Shown: piece after piece, positions 36,135 through 45,913 of the stretch | Position numbering within the stretch: the first letter of the stretch is position 1 | Layout of the letters: every line of letters starts with the position of its first letter | NCBI GenBank assembly: GCA_023388315.1 | Contig: JAEWGM010000024.1 | Span: 1-64,000 of the forward strand | Length of the DNA: 64,000 nucleotides | Direction: 5' to 3' | DNA from: Bacteroidota bacterium | GTDB taxonomy: Bacteria > Bacteroidota > Bacteroidia > Bacteroidales > Dysgonomonadaceae | Notes under the pieces: generated by a model | The model's database searches: none | What the model was told of the DNA's origin: nothing | Seen by the model: the letters and a program-made list of their open reading frames with translations, nothing else | Made by a program: the position numbers and the translations under genes

Positions 36135-36251
36135 AAGGGACTGCTTCAAAAGTAAATATTTTTCCAATTTGTTGCTCTGTGTTATTTCGCAAATAACCAG
36201 AAGCTAACTCTCAACAAAAAACAAAGCTTCATTTTTTTGAGGCAGTCCCTT
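36135..36251. mobile_element. 117-bp MITE-like element with 17-bp terminal inverted repeats
   Basis: AAGGGACTGCTTCAAAA (36135-36151) is matched in inverted form at 36235-36251 (TTTTGAGGCAGTCCCTT, one mismatch). The interior is AT-rich and has no coding potential. No clear target duplication is visible. It lies in the 142-bp gap between the glycan-binding protein and GH26 genes, and its end resembles that of the element at 60207-60387. As a hairpin it could also affect transcript stability. Confidence 0.6.
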
Positions 36252-36263
36252 CTTATTTCATAA

Positions 36264-37631
36264 ATGATGATAAAAAACACCTTTCTTCTGCTTTTCTTAC
36301 TTACGCTGACAACGTGTTGCAGTAAAAAGGAAGCAGTTCAAAACGCAATACCCCCCCAACTTGTTTCATCCGTTCCGGCAAGCGGAGCGAATGAATTGGA
36401 AAAAGGCTTAAATGAAATCTCGTTTATTTTCAATCAACAAATAAAAATAAATGACAACGCGGGCATACTGATTAATGGACAACCTGTAAAAAAAGCGGAA
36501 GTTTCTGTAAACACGTTAGTTGTTAGCGTGGAGTTGCTGGCAAATACTCAATATGAATTAACTGTCCGCAGCAATGCGATAAAAAACTTACAGGATATCC
36601 CGCTGAAAAGCGATATTAAACTGTTGTTCTCAACAAAAGGTGAAGAAGTTTTTGCTCCTTCCCGGTTAATTACGCCCAATCCATCGAAAGAGGCGCAGAA
36701 CCTCATGGATTTCCTAACCGGAATTTATGGTGAAAAAACTATTTCGGGCACTATCGCCAAAGTCAATTGGAATACGGATGAGGCCGATTGGGTGTTCAAT
36801 CAGACCGGTAAATATCCCGCGTTGAACTGTTTCGACTTTATTCATCATATTTTTTCTCCATCCGACTGGATCAACTATGAAAATACGGAAGTGGTAGAAA
36901 AATGGTGGAAAAACAGCGGGATTGTATCAGCGATGTGGCACTGGAATGTACCTCAGGATATGAACCAGAGTGAACCAAAAGAATTTGCTTTTTATACCAA
37001 AGATACCAATTTCGACATCAGTAAAATCAACGACCCAAATTCTCCGGAATACAAGTTGATGATTAAAGACATCGATATTATTTCGGGTTATTTAAAATTA
37101 TTGCAAAGCAAGAATATTCCCGTGCTTTGGAGACCCCTGCATGAAGCTGCCGGAAACACCAATTCATACGATGGAGGAACAGGCTGGTTTTGGTGGGGAG
37201 CCAAGGGTCCTGAACCATGCAAATTTTTGTGGAAATTGATGTTCGACAGAATGACTAATCACCACAAGCTAAATAATTTAATTTGGGTATGGACAACGCA
37301 AGGAAACGATGCCGACTGGTATCCCGGCGATGAATACGTGGATATTGTTGGAAGAGATTTATATCCCGATAAAAACATCCACGACTCGCAATTAGCCGAA
37401 TTCAACAAAGTAAAAGCTATTGTTGGTGACAAAAAAATGATTGCGTTATCTGAATGCGGAGGAATTCCTGACCCCAACCTTATGTTTGAAAAAGGGGATA
37501 CATGGCTTTGGTTTATGCCTTGGTATGGAGACTTCACGCGCGATGATAACCAAAACGGCCCGGCATACTGGCAGAATATTATGAACAACGCCTATGTAAT
37601 TACGCGCGATAAAATGCCAAACTTAAAATAA
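36264..37631 (+). CDS. GH26 beta-mannanase lipoprotein with N-terminal Ig-like domain
   Basis: This 455-residue lipoprotein (signal to TTCC) has an N-terminal Big_5/SbsA-like Ig domain (about 30-130: VSSVPASGANELEKGLNEIS) and a GH26 catalytic domain (about 140-450). The acid/base is Glu294 in RPLHEAAG and the nucleophile Glu397 in LSECGG; WFWWGAKGPE and GRDLYPD are typical of the family. It should cleave internal beta-1,4-mannosidic bonds. No acidic patch follows the lipid cysteine, so surface display is not clearly indicated. GH26 gene 2 follows after 16 bp. Confidence 0.92.
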   Translation: MMIKNTFLLLFLLTLTTCCSKKEAVQNAIPPQLVSSVPASGANELEKGLNEISFIFNQQIKINDNAGILINGQPVKKAEVSVNTLVVSVELLANTQYELTVRSNAIKNLQDIPLKSDIKLLFSTKGEEVFAPSRLITPNPSKEAQNLMDFLTGIYGEKTISGTIAKVNWNTDEADWVFNQTGKYPALNCFDFIHHIFSPSDWINYENTEVVEKWWKNSGIVSAMWHWNVPQDMNQSEPKEFAFYTKDTNFDISKINDPNSPEYKLMIKDIDIISGYLKLLQSKNIPVLWRPLHEAAGNTNSYDGGTGWFWWGAKGPEPCKFLWKLMFDRMTNHHKLNNLIWVWTTQGNDADWYPGDEYVDIVGRDLYPDKNIHDSQLAEFNKVKAIVGDKKMIALSECGGIPDPNLMFEKGDTWLWFMPWYGDFTRDDNQNGPAYWQNIMNNAYVITRDKMPNLK

Positions 37632-37647
37632 ATAAAACGATATAGTT

Positions 37648-38769
37648 ATGATGAAACTTTTCCCCTCACTACTAATTGTCCTATCTTTTGTTGCTTGCAC
37701 TTCAAAATCAAAGCAACATAACGATGCAGCAGTTCTGTCATCCAATAAAACCATCGAAACTCAAAACCTGCTAAAAAACCTCAACGTTTTATCGCAGCGT
37801 GGTTTTATGTTCGGTCATCAGGATGATCCATTGTACGGAATCGGCTGGAATGGTGATGCCGATCGTTCGGATGTGAAAAGCTTGGTAGGAGATTATCCCG
37901 CCGTTATGGGCTTCGATATCGGACACATCGAATTAAGTAACGAAAGAAGCCTTGACAATGTTTGGTTTGCCAGAATTCGACAAGAAATAATCAACCAATA
38001 CAACAGAGGCGGGATGTCAACCATAAGTTGGCACTTGGATAATCCGCTCACCGATGGAGATTCATGGGATGTTGACACCAAAGGTGTGGTTGCTTCCATT
38101 CTTCCAAATGGTGAGAAACACGAGAAATTTCTCACATGGCTTAAAAAAGTTGCGGACTTCTTTAATTCTCTCGAAACTGAAAACGGAACCAAAGTGCCCA
38201 TATTGTTTCGTCCTTGGCACGAGCACACGGGAAGCTGGTTCTGGTGGGGAAAAGATTTGTGCACTGTTGAGGAGTACAAACAGTTGTGGATAATGACGCA
38301 TAATTTTATGACAAATCACGGAGTGAATAATCTGCTCTACGCATATTCTCCTGACAGTCATGGCCCCGGCGAAATATACATGGAGCGATATCCGGGTGAT
38401 GAATACGTGGATGTGCTCGGTTTCGATTGTTATCATCGCGATAACGAAAAAGGGATTGAAGCTTATCAGCATTCGCTAAACACCATACTGGCGTTTATGA
38501 CCGAAGAAGGCAAGAAAAGAAACAAACCCATCGCGCTGACCGAAACCGGACTTGAATCCATTCCCATTGCCGATTGGTGGACAAATGTTTTGTTCCCTGT
38601 ATTGGATAAATACCCAGTGAGTTTTGCGTTGGTGTGGCGCAACGCGCATGATATCCCTAACCATTATTACGCGCCTTATCCGGGACAAGTTTCGGCAGAG
38701 GATTTCATAAACTTTTACAAAAACCCTAAAACGCTGTTTTGCAGAGATATTCCAAACTTATACAATTGA
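37648..38769 (+). CDS. GH26 beta-mannanase lipoprotein
   Basis: A 373-residue lipoprotein (VACTS) consisting essentially of one GH26 domain: GFMFGHQDDPLYGIGW at the start, acid/base Glu192 in RPWHEHTGSWFWWG, the VLGFDCYH strand and nucleophile Glu299 in LTETGLE. It lacks the Ig domain of its neighbour. By analogy with paired GH26 enzymes in Bacteroides mannan loci, one is likely an endo-enzyme and the other releases mannobiose; which is which cannot be decided here. Confidence 0.93.
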   Translation: MMKLFPSLLIVLSFVACTSKSKQHNDAAVLSSNKTIETQNLLKNLNVLSQRGFMFGHQDDPLYGIGWNGDADRSDVKSLVGDYPAVMGFDIGHIELSNERSLDNVWFARIRQEIINQYNRGGMSTISWHLDNPLTDGDSWDVDTKGVVASILPNGEKHEKFLTWLKKVADFFNSLETENGTKVPILFRPWHEHTGSWFWWGKDLCTVEEYKQLWIMTHNFMTNHGVNNLLYAYSPDSHGPGEIYMERYPGDEYVDVLGFDCYHRDNEKGIEAYQHSLNTILAFMTEEGKKRNKPIALTETGLESIPIADWWTNVLFPVLDKYPVSFALVWRNAHDIPNHYYAPYPGQVSAEDFINFYKNPKTLFCRDIPNLYN

Positions 38770-38780
38770 TATACAGACTA

Positions 38781-39968
38781 ATGAAACCATTCACTTTAAA
38801 AATAAAACAACTGTTGAAAGAACAGGAAGCCCTGTTGAGTAGGAAAAACGAACACACGAAATATTCAAACGGATGGTATCAACGATATCAACACCCCATT
38901 CTCACAGCGGAGTATTTACCGGTAAACTGGCGTTATGATTTCGATGAAAAGGCTAATCCCAGGTTAATGGAACGCATCGGTATGAATGCCGTGATGAACT
39001 CCGGAGCCATTAAATGGGGCGACAAATATTTGATTGTGGTAAGGGTGGAAGGAGTTGACAGAAAATCATTTTTCGCCGTTGCCGAGAGTCCGAATGGCGT
39101 AGATAATTTTCGCTTCTGGGATTATCCTATAACAATGCCTATCAATGATTCAGCTGAAACAAATATCTACGATATGCGTCTAACGGCGCATGAGGATGGC
39201 TGGGTTTACGGTATTTTCTGTGTAGAAAAGCACGATCCTGCTGCTCCAAAAGGGGATCTCTCGTCTGCCATTGCTGCCGCGGGAGTTGCTCGCACAAAGG
39301 ATTTGATGAATTGGGAGCGTCTGCCCGATATAAAATCAAAAAGTCAGCAGCGCAATGTGGTGCTCCATCCCGAATTTGTAAATGGAAAATACGCGCTATA
39401 TACGCGTCCGCAAGATGGGTTTATTCACGCCGGAAACGGCTCAGGAATAGGTTGGGCGTTAGTAAACGATATTGCCAATGCAGAAATAACGGATGAGAAA
39501 ATTATTGATCATCGTTATTATCACACCATCAAAGAAGTGAAAAATGGAGAAGGCCCCGCACCCATTAAAACCGAAAAAGGATGGCTTCATTTAGCGCACG
39601 GCGTTAGAAATTGTGCCGCCGGATTAAGATATGTGTTGTATTTGTATATGACTTCACTTGACGACCCTTCACGAAAAATTGCTTCGCCCGGAGGATATTT
39701 TATGGCTCCGGAAGGAGAAGAACGCGTTGGGGATGTCTCCAATGTGCTCTTTTCCAACGGTTGGATTGCTGATGACGACGGCAAAGTTTTTATCTATTAC
39801 GCCTCGTGTGATACGCGTATGCACGTGGCGACCACAACCATCGACCAATTGGTGGATTACTGTCTGAATACGCCCGAAGACGGATTAAGCTCTTCCGCTT
39901 CTGTTGAGACAATTAAAAAACAAATCGATAAAAACAGAAAATTATTGAAACAGGAACATTTGTTATAG
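38781..39968 (+). CDS. GH130 4-O-beta-D-mannosyl-D-glucose phosphorylase
   Basis: The 395-residue cytoplasmic enzyme matches GH130 subfamily 1: ERIGMNAVMNSGAI, KYLIVVRVEGVDRKSFFAVA, LTAHEDGWVYGIF and HGVRNCAAGLRYVLYLYM. It phosphorolyses mannosyl-1,4-glucose to mannose-1-phosphate and glucose. The 2-epimerase three genes on makes this substrate from mannobiose. The ATG at 38781 is used; earlier in-frame codons overlap the GH26 gene. No signal peptide is present, as expected for this step. Confidence 0.92.
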   Translation: MKPFTLKIKQLLKEQEALLSRKNEHTKYSNGWYQRYQHPILTAEYLPVNWRYDFDEKANPRLMERIGMNAVMNSGAIKWGDKYLIVVRVEGVDRKSFFAVAESPNGVDNFRFWDYPITMPINDSAETNIYDMRLTAHEDGWVYGIFCVEKHDPAAPKGDLSSAIAAAGVARTKDLMNWERLPDIKSKSQQRNVVLHPEFVNGKYALYTRPQDGFIHAGNGSGIGWALVNDIANAEITDEKIIDHRYYHTIKEVKNGEGPAPIKTEKGWLHLAHGVRNCAAGLRYVLYLYMTSLDDPSRKIASPGGYFMAPEGEERVGDVSNVLFSNGWIADDDGKVFIYYASCDTRMHVATTTIDQLVDYCLNTPEDGLSSSASVETIKKQIDKNRKLLKQEHLL

Positions 39969-39984
39969 AAATTCTGTAAACAAT

Positions 39985-41367
39985 ATGATAAAACTGAAAG
40001 AAAAAATCGGGTACGGCTTCGGCGATATGGCATCATCGATGTTTTGGAAACTTTTTGGTTCCTACCTGATGATTTTCTATACCGACGTTTTCGGAATATC
40101 GGCAGCAGTGGTGGGTACCATGTTTCTCGTCACACGCATTTGGGATACCGTTTCCGATCCCATTATGGGAGCAATTGCAGACAGAACATCTACCCGATGG
40201 GGCAAATTCCGTCCTTATATCTTGTGGGGTGCGGTACCTTTCGGAATTATCGGGATATTCACTTTTTTTACACCCAACGTTGGTCTGTCGCATAAAATAT
40301 TATATGCATACATCACTTATTCGTTAATGATGACGGCGTACACCGTTGTGAATGTGCCCTACGCCTCGTTGCTTGGCGTTATCAGTCCGGAACCCAAAGA
40401 CCGAAACACGCTCGCTACCTTCAGAATGGCGTTCGCTTATGTAGGCAGTTTTATTGCTTTGCTTTTGTTTATGCCCATGGTGAATCAATTCACCGGAGAT
40501 AAAACCGATATTTTCAGCCAGCAAAAAGGTTGGACAATGGCGGTGGCGGTTATCGCGATTATGTGCGTGATTCTGTTTTTCCTGACTTTTGCGCTTACTA
40601 AAGAAAGAGTTAAACCGGTACGTGAAAAACAGGCCAAACTAAAAGACGATTTACGCGATTTGGCAAAAAACAAACCGTGGTGGATACTGCTGGGAGCCGG
40701 AGTAGCGGCTTTGGTTTTCAATTCTATTCGTGATGGAGCAACGGTTTATTATTTCAAGTATTTCATTGGTGAAGAAACGCACGCCAACATATCAGTTTAT
40801 GGATTTACTTTTGTGTTAAGCGGCCTTTATTTGGCAATCGGGCAAATTGGTAATATTGCGGGAGTTATTCTTGCGGCGCCTGTGAGCAATAAAATCGGTA
40901 AAAAAAACACCTACCTCGGCGCCATGATTCTCGCCACCGTTTTCAGCATAATTTTCTATTGGTTCTCCAAAGAGCAGCTTGTGCTGATATTTGTTTTTCA
41001 GGTAATTATCAGTGTTTGCGCCGGAAGTATTTTCCCGCTTTTGTGGTCGATGTATGCCGATTGCACCGATTATTCTGAACTAAAAACCGGAAACCGGGCT
41101 ACCGGTCTTATTTTCAGTTCCTCGTCTATGAGTCAAAAGTTTGGATGGGCAATCGGAACTGCCATTACAGGTTGGCTATTGGCATATTTCGGATTTCAGG
41201 CCAACCAGGCGCAAAGTCCCGAGACTATTAACGGCATAAAAATGTTTATGAGTTTCCTGCCTGCCGTAGGAACGGTTTTATCTGTAATTTTCATATCGCT
41301 TTATCCTTTAAGTGAGAGTAAGATGAGCAAAATTGTGGACGAATTAAAAACTAAAAGAGCGATTTAA
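39985..41367 (+). CDS. GPH-family glycoside:cation symporter
   Basis: A 460-residue inner-membrane protein with about 12 hydrophobic helices and the GPH/MelB signatures (KIGYGFGDMASSMFWKLF at the start, DPIMGAIADRTSTRWGKFRPYIL, and MYADCTDYSELKTGNRATGL). It sits between the GH130 phosphorylase and the epimerase and is the probable importer of mannobiose or related disaccharides. Confidence 0.93.
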   Translation: MIKLKEKIGYGFGDMASSMFWKLFGSYLMIFYTDVFGISAAVVGTMFLVTRIWDTVSDPIMGAIADRTSTRWGKFRPYILWGAVPFGIIGIFTFFTPNVGLSHKILYAYITYSLMMTAYTVVNVPYASLLGVISPEPKDRNTLATFRMAFAYVGSFIALLLFMPMVNQFTGDKTDIFSQQKGWTMAVAVIAIMCVILFFLTFALTKERVKPVREKQAKLKDDLRDLAKNKPWWILLGAGVAALVFNSIRDGATVYYFKYFIGEETHANISVYGFTFVLSGLYLAIGQIGNIAGVILAAPVSNKIGKKNTYLGAMILATVFSIIFYWFSKEQLVLIFVFQVIISVCAGSIFPLLWSMYADCTDYSELKTGNRATGLIFSSSSMSQKFGWAIGTAITGWLLAYFGFQANQAQSPETINGIKMFMSFLPAVGTVLSVIFISLYPLSESKMSKIVDELKTKRAI

Positions 41368-41371
41368 GTAG

Positions 41372-42559
41372 ATGGAAGAACTGAAGGAACTTAAAAAAGA
41401 AGCAGCAGATGTGCTCGAACACAACATCTTCTCTTTTTGGATGGATAAAATGGTTGACGAAGAAAACGGTGGTTTTTTGGGTAGAATTACCGGAGATAAT
41501 GTCGTACTGCACTCTGCTGATAAAGGTTCGGTGTTAAATGCCCGCATCTTGTGGACTTTTTCCGCTGCTTTTCGTGTAATGAGGAACCCGAGATACTTCG
41601 CAATGGCGAAACGGGCGAAAGAGTACCTGATTGAAAAGTTTATTGATAAAGAATTCGGCGGAGTATATTGGACGGTGAACTACCAAGGCCATCCTTCCGA
41701 AACAAAAAAGCAAATTTACGCGCTAAGTTTCGCTATCTACGGGTTAAGCGAATATTACCGCGCTACGCAAGACGATGAAGCGTTAAAGATTGCCTGTGAG
41801 CTTTTTCATTCCATCGAAAAATACAGTTTCGACTCGGGGAAAAACGGTTATTTAGAAGCTTTTACACGCGATTGGCAGCTGATAGACGATATGCGTTTGA
41901 GTGAAAAAGATGCCAACGAGCAGAAGACCATGAACACGCACCTGCATATTTTGGAAGCCTACACGAATCTTTATCGGGTATGGAAAGACGAGTTGCTGGA
42001 AAATCAACTGAAAAACTTAATAGAACTTTTTTTAGACAAAATAATTGACTCTCAAACACATCACCTTCGTCTGTTTTTCGATGCAGATTGGAACAATAAG
42101 AGTGTTGCCGTTTCTTTCGGGCACGATATTGAAGCATCGTGGCTTTTACACGAGGCAGCGGTGGCCTTAGGGAATGCCGAGCTGCTGGACAAAGTGCAAA
42201 AAACTGTTCCGCTTATTGTAGAGGCCGCAAAAAGTGGCTTGCTGCCTGACGGAAGCATGGCATACGAAAGAGTTATCGAAACAGCTCACCTGGACAATGA
42301 GCGTCATTGGTGGGTTCAGGCCGAAGCAGTTGTAGGTTTTCTCAACCATTATCAGCAATATAATGATGAGCAATCGTTGAGCAAAGCACTTGTTTGCTGG
42401 GAATACATCAAAAAAAATCTGATTGATTGGGGAAACGGTGAATGGCATTGGAGTATCCATTCCGATGGTTCCGTTAATCGAGCAGAAGACAAAGCCGGAA
42501 TATGGAAATGCCCCTATCACAACGGACGGATGTGTATGGAAATAATGGAGCGATTTTAA
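41372..42559 (+). CDS. mannobiose/cellobiose 2-epimerase (AGE family)
   Basis: A 395-residue (alpha/alpha)6-barrel enzyme of the N-acylglucosamine/cellobiose 2-epimerase family: FWMDKMVDEENGGFLGRI, LNARILWTFSAAFR, MNTHLHILEAYTNLYR, GHDIEASWLLHEAA and ERHWWVQAEAVVGF, with the His residues used for epimerisation. It converts the reducing-end mannose of mannobiose to glucose, feeding the GH130 phosphorylase. It lies 4 bp after the transporter gene. Confidence 0.93.
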   Translation: MEELKELKKEAADVLEHNIFSFWMDKMVDEENGGFLGRITGDNVVLHSADKGSVLNARILWTFSAAFRVMRNPRYFAMAKRAKEYLIEKFIDKEFGGVYWTVNYQGHPSETKKQIYALSFAIYGLSEYYRATQDDEALKIACELFHSIEKYSFDSGKNGYLEAFTRDWQLIDDMRLSEKDANEQKTMNTHLHILEAYTNLYRVWKDELLENQLKNLIELFLDKIIDSQTHHLRLFFDADWNNKSVAVSFGHDIEASWLLHEAAVALGNAELLDKVQKTVPLIVEAAKSGLLPDGSMAYERVIETAHLDNERHWWVQAEAVVGFLNHYQQYNDEQSLSKALVCWEYIKKNLIDWGNGEWHWSIHSDGSVNRAEDKAGIWKCPYHNGRMCMEIMERF

Positions 42560-42613
42560 TATACTGTTCGATCGTTTTATTCGAACTCAAAAACACTAAA
42601 ATAATAGACAACA

Positions 42614-44035
42614 ATGAAAAAATTAATGACACTTTTTATCGCGTTGTTTTTTGCTTCAACAAGTTTTGCCAAAGTAACGCTACCCGAAATAATGAGCGAC
42701 AATATGGTACTTCAGCAAAACGCGAAAGTGAAAATCTGGGGAAAATCCAACCCGAATAGTGTAATTACGGTAACACCTTCTTGGAATAATGTTAACGTAC
42801 AAACAAAATCCGATGCAAGCGGCAATTGGATAGCTGTTTTAGAAACTCCTGCGGGCAGTTTCACCAAGCATTCACTCACTATTTCAGACGGAGAGCCGTT
42901 AACGCTCAACAATATACTTGTTGGAGAAGTGTGGTTCGCATCCGGACAGAGTAATATGGAAATGCCGTTGAACGGCTTTTGGAATAATCCCATCAAGGAT
43001 GCCAACGAAACCATTGCCTTATCTGGAAAAGAGAAAGGAATAAGATTCGCAACCATTCCCAAAACCGCGGCTTATACACCGCAGGAAACTGTGCCCGGAA
43101 GCTGGAAAGAATCAACACCGGAAAACGCGGCTTGGTTTAGCGCCACGGCGTACCATTTCGCGAAAATGCTATACGATGTGCTCGATGTTCCGGTGGGAAT
43201 TATCGTGTCGAGCTGGGGTGGAACCAAAGTAGAAGGGTGGACAAGCCGTGAAATTTTAGAAACCTATCCCGATATCGATTTGAGCGAAAAAGCCATCGAG
43301 GCGCTTCACCCGATGTCTCGCCCGCTTCTGATGTACAACGCTATGATAAAACCATTAACAAACTATACCATAAAGGGATTTATCTGGTATCAAGGCGAGT
43401 CTAACGTGGGGCAGCACCAAGTGTACGCACAGCGTCTCGCTAATATGGTTAGCCTTTGGAGAAGTGATTGGGATTTAGGCGATTTGCCTTTCTATTTTGC
43501 CGAGATTGCCCCGTGGATTTATGGTGATGGTGCAGACGGTACATCGGCTGCATACCTTCGTGAAGCACAATTTAAGGCGCAATCAATAATCCCTAACAGC
43601 GGAATGATTTCCACCAACGACTTGGTGGAAGAATACGAAGCGGGGAATATCCACCCAAAAAACAAAACCGATGTGGGGAAGAGATTAGCATACCTGGCAT
43701 TGTCGCAGACATACGACATAAAAAACATCGCTTCGCGAGGTCCGGAATATAAATCGATGGAAATTAAGGACGGTAAAATTCACGTATCGTTCAATTATGC
43801 CGACGATGGCTTCAACCGAATGGACGGAGCGGAAGGTTTTGAAATTGCAGGAGACGATAAGGTTTTCCTCCCTGCCGATGTTGAAATCGATTTAAATAAC
43901 AGAATCATTATTTTGTCCCATGAAGATATTCCAAATCCGGCGGCGGCAAGATATTGTTTCCGAAATTTTCAAATCGGAAATATGGCGAATACCCGCGCAC
44001 TTCCTATGGTGCCTTTCAGAACAGATAATTTTTAA
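42614..44035 (+). CDS. SASA-domain carbohydrate acetylesterase
   Basis: The 473-residue secreted protein has a type I signal peptide (to about 19, TSFA) and an SGNH-type sialate O-acetylesterase domain: nucleophile Ser113 in ASGQSNMEMPL, the WYQGESNV block, and a C-terminal GNIHPKNKTDVGKRLA histidine motif. In this locus it most likely removes acetyl groups from acetylated glucomannan or xylan; sialic acid is an unlikely substrate because no sialic acid genes are near. Periplasmic location is inferred. Confidence 0.87.
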   Translation: MKKLMTLFIALFFASTSFAKVTLPEIMSDNMVLQQNAKVKIWGKSNPNSVITVTPSWNNVNVQTKSDASGNWIAVLETPAGSFTKHSLTISDGEPLTLNNILVGEVWFASGQSNMEMPLNGFWNNPIKDANETIALSGKEKGIRFATIPKTAAYTPQETVPGSWKESTPENAAWFSATAYHFAKMLYDVLDVPVGIIVSSWGGTKVEGWTSREILETYPDIDLSEKAIEALHPMSRPLLMYNAMIKPLTNYTIKGFIWYQGESNVGQHQVYAQRLANMVSLWRSDWDLGDLPFYFAEIAPWIYGDGADGTSAAYLREAQFKAQSIIPNSGMISTNDLVEEYEAGNIHPKNKTDVGKRLAYLALSQTYDIKNIASRGPEYKSMEIKDGKIHVSFNYADDGFNRMDGAEGFEIAGDDKVFLPADVEIDLNNRIIILSHEDIPNPAAARYCFRNFQIGNMANTRALPMVPFRTDNF

Positions 44036-44047
44036 AAAAGCAATAAA

Positions 44048-45685
44048 ATGAAAAAAGCAAAACTGTTTATTATTACCCTTTTGTTGGTAACAATTGGCTG
44101 TGCCCAGCCTCAACCCGCAGAGAATAGCATACGTATGAATTCGCTTGGCTTTTTGCCCGAGCAAAGAAAAGAAGCCACGCTACTTTCAAAAGTTTCCACT
44201 TTTGAGATAAAAAATGCGTCAACCAACCAGAGTATTTTCTCAGGAGAAACAACCGGCCCTTACTTTCAGGAAGATGTAAATCAGGAAGTTTGGATGGCAG
44301 ATTTTTCATCGCTTACTGAAACAGGTGAATTTTATATGGAACTGCCAAACGGAGAAAAATCGGCTGTTTTTGCGATAAATAATCGGGTATATCATGACCC
44401 GTTCCGGGTTTCCATGCTCGGATTTTATCTTTGGCGCTGCGGTACCGCCGTTCATGCGGAACACAACGGGAATGTGTTTTCTTACGCGGCATGCCATCTC
44501 GAAGATGGATACGATGATTACATCGGAAACGCCGGACACCAAAGAGACGGTGTGGGCGGCTGGCACGATGCCGGTGATTACGGCAAATACACGGTAAACG
44601 CCGGTATTACCTTGGGAATGTTGTTTATGGCGTGGGATTACTTTCAGCCTGCGGTGAAAGATATTTCGTTTATTCCCAATTCGGAAAGCGAGATGCCCGA
44701 CTTCTTAGCCGAGTTGAAATGGGAGATGGATTGGATTTTGAAAATGCAGTATCCCGACGGAAGCGGCCGCGTTTCTCACAAACTGACCCGAACCAATTTC
44801 TCCGGGTTTATCATGCCCGAATTTGACGATGAAAAACGTTTCTTTACAGAATGGAGTTCTGCCGCTACGGCTTCTTTCGTGGCTGTTACCGCCAAAGCAT
44901 CGCAAATTTTCGCGGATTACGATCCGTCGTTTTCTGAAAAATGCCTCAACGCGGCGCGTTTAAGCTATCAATACCTGAAACAACATCCGGAAGAGAAACC
45001 GTTTGTGCAGGGCGATTTTCAAACCGGAGGTTACCAAACCAACGATGCCGACGATAAGTTGTGGGCAGCAGCCGAAATGTGGAATGCTACCGGAGAGAAG
45101 GCATATTTAGATGATTTTGAAAGAATGATTACCCAAATGAACTTTGTGGTGGAAGAAAACTGGGATTGGGGCAATGTCTCCAACCTGGGCGTTTTCACAT
45201 ACCTGCTTTCCAACCGTGAAGGAAAAGACGAAACAGTGGAGCAAAAGCTGATACAAAATACGATTGACATAGCCAACGGAATAGTCTCCAAAAGCGAAAA
45301 AGATGTTTATCGCAGACCGTTTGAGCGATATTATTGGGGATGTAACGGCACGGTGGCGCGTTTGACTATCAACCTGTTTGTTGCCGATAAGTTACAACCA
45401 AATAAAAAGTATAAAAACGCCGCGTACGATGCAGTGGCTCATCTGTTCGGAAGGAATTACTACAACCGTTCCTACGTAACCGGACTGGGCATAAATCCTC
45501 CGATGAATCCGCACGACCGCCGCTCCGGAGCCGATGATATTGCTGATCCGTGGCCCGGATATCTCGTTGGCGGAGGACATTCAGCCACAGATTGGGTAGA
45601 TTTGGAGGAAAGTTATTCTCACAACGAAATTGCTATAAACTGGCAGGGCGCTTTGGTCTTCGCATTGGCGTGGGTGCTTCAATAA
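44048..45685 (+). CDS. GH9 endoglucanase lipoprotein
   Basis: A 545-residue lipoprotein (TIGC) with an N-terminal CelD-type Ig domain (about 28-115: IRMNSLGFLPEQRKEATL) and a GH9 (alpha/alpha)6 domain. Catalytic aspartates Asp174 and Asp177 are in GGWHDAGDYGKY and the acid Glu527 is in SYSHNEIAINW; the YVTGLGINPPMNPHDR region is intact. It should hydrolyse beta-1,4-glucosidic bonds in glucomannan, xyloglucan or cellulose. A terminator follows 18 bp after the stop. Confidence 0.93.
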   Translation: MKKAKLFIITLLLVTIGCAQPQPAENSIRMNSLGFLPEQRKEATLLSKVSTFEIKNASTNQSIFSGETTGPYFQEDVNQEVWMADFSSLTETGEFYMELPNGEKSAVFAINNRVYHDPFRVSMLGFYLWRCGTAVHAEHNGNVFSYAACHLEDGYDDYIGNAGHQRDGVGGWHDAGDYGKYTVNAGITLGMLFMAWDYFQPAVKDISFIPNSESEMPDFLAELKWEMDWILKMQYPDGSGRVSHKLTRTNFSGFIMPEFDDEKRFFTEWSSAATASFVAVTAKASQIFADYDPSFSEKCLNAARLSYQYLKQHPEEKPFVQGDFQTGGYQTNDADDKLWAAAEMWNATGEKAYLDDFERMITQMNFVVEENWDWGNVSNLGVFTYLLSNREGKDETVEQKLIQNTIDIANGIVSKSEKDVYRRPFERYYWGCNGTVARLTINLFVADKLQPNKKYKNAAYDAVAHLFGRNYYNRSYVTGLGINPPMNPHDRRSGADDIADPWPGYLVGGGHSATDWVDLEESYSHNEIAINWQGALVFALAWVLQ

Positions 45686-45702
45686 ATACAGAGTTTTACG
45701 TT

Positions 45703-45755
45703 AATCCGGTAAAATTGTACTGACGTTAATATAATAGAATTTTGCCGGATTTTTT
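45703..45755 (+). terminator. intrinsic terminator at the end of the mannan part
   Basis: AATCCGGTAAAATT (45703-45716) pairs with AATTTTGCCGGATT (45737-45750 region) through one G-U pair, followed by a T run. It separates the mannan genes from the NrtR-led xylose genes. Confidence 0.75.
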
Positions 45756-45804
45756 CATTAACAAACTATATATGTCAATGGTACAATAATATATATATTA
45801 AATA

Positions 45805-45893
45805 TGTATTAAATACAGTATTCAAATCATTGATTTAATGTTATAAAACATATTTTAAATTTCAACTTTATATAGACAATTTCAGTAAATTTG
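45805..45893 (+). promoter_or_regulatory. AT-rich control region of the NrtR-led unit
   Basis: A perfect 13-bp palindrome TGTATT-A-AATACA lies at 45805-45817 and a perfect -7 box TAAATTTG at 45886-45893, 20 bp before the ATG. No TTG is seen at the expected -33 position, as in promoters needing an activator. The palindrome is a candidate site for the adjacent regulator. Confidence 0.45.
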
Positions 45894-45913
45894 TACTGGT
45901 ATTTCAAAAATAT

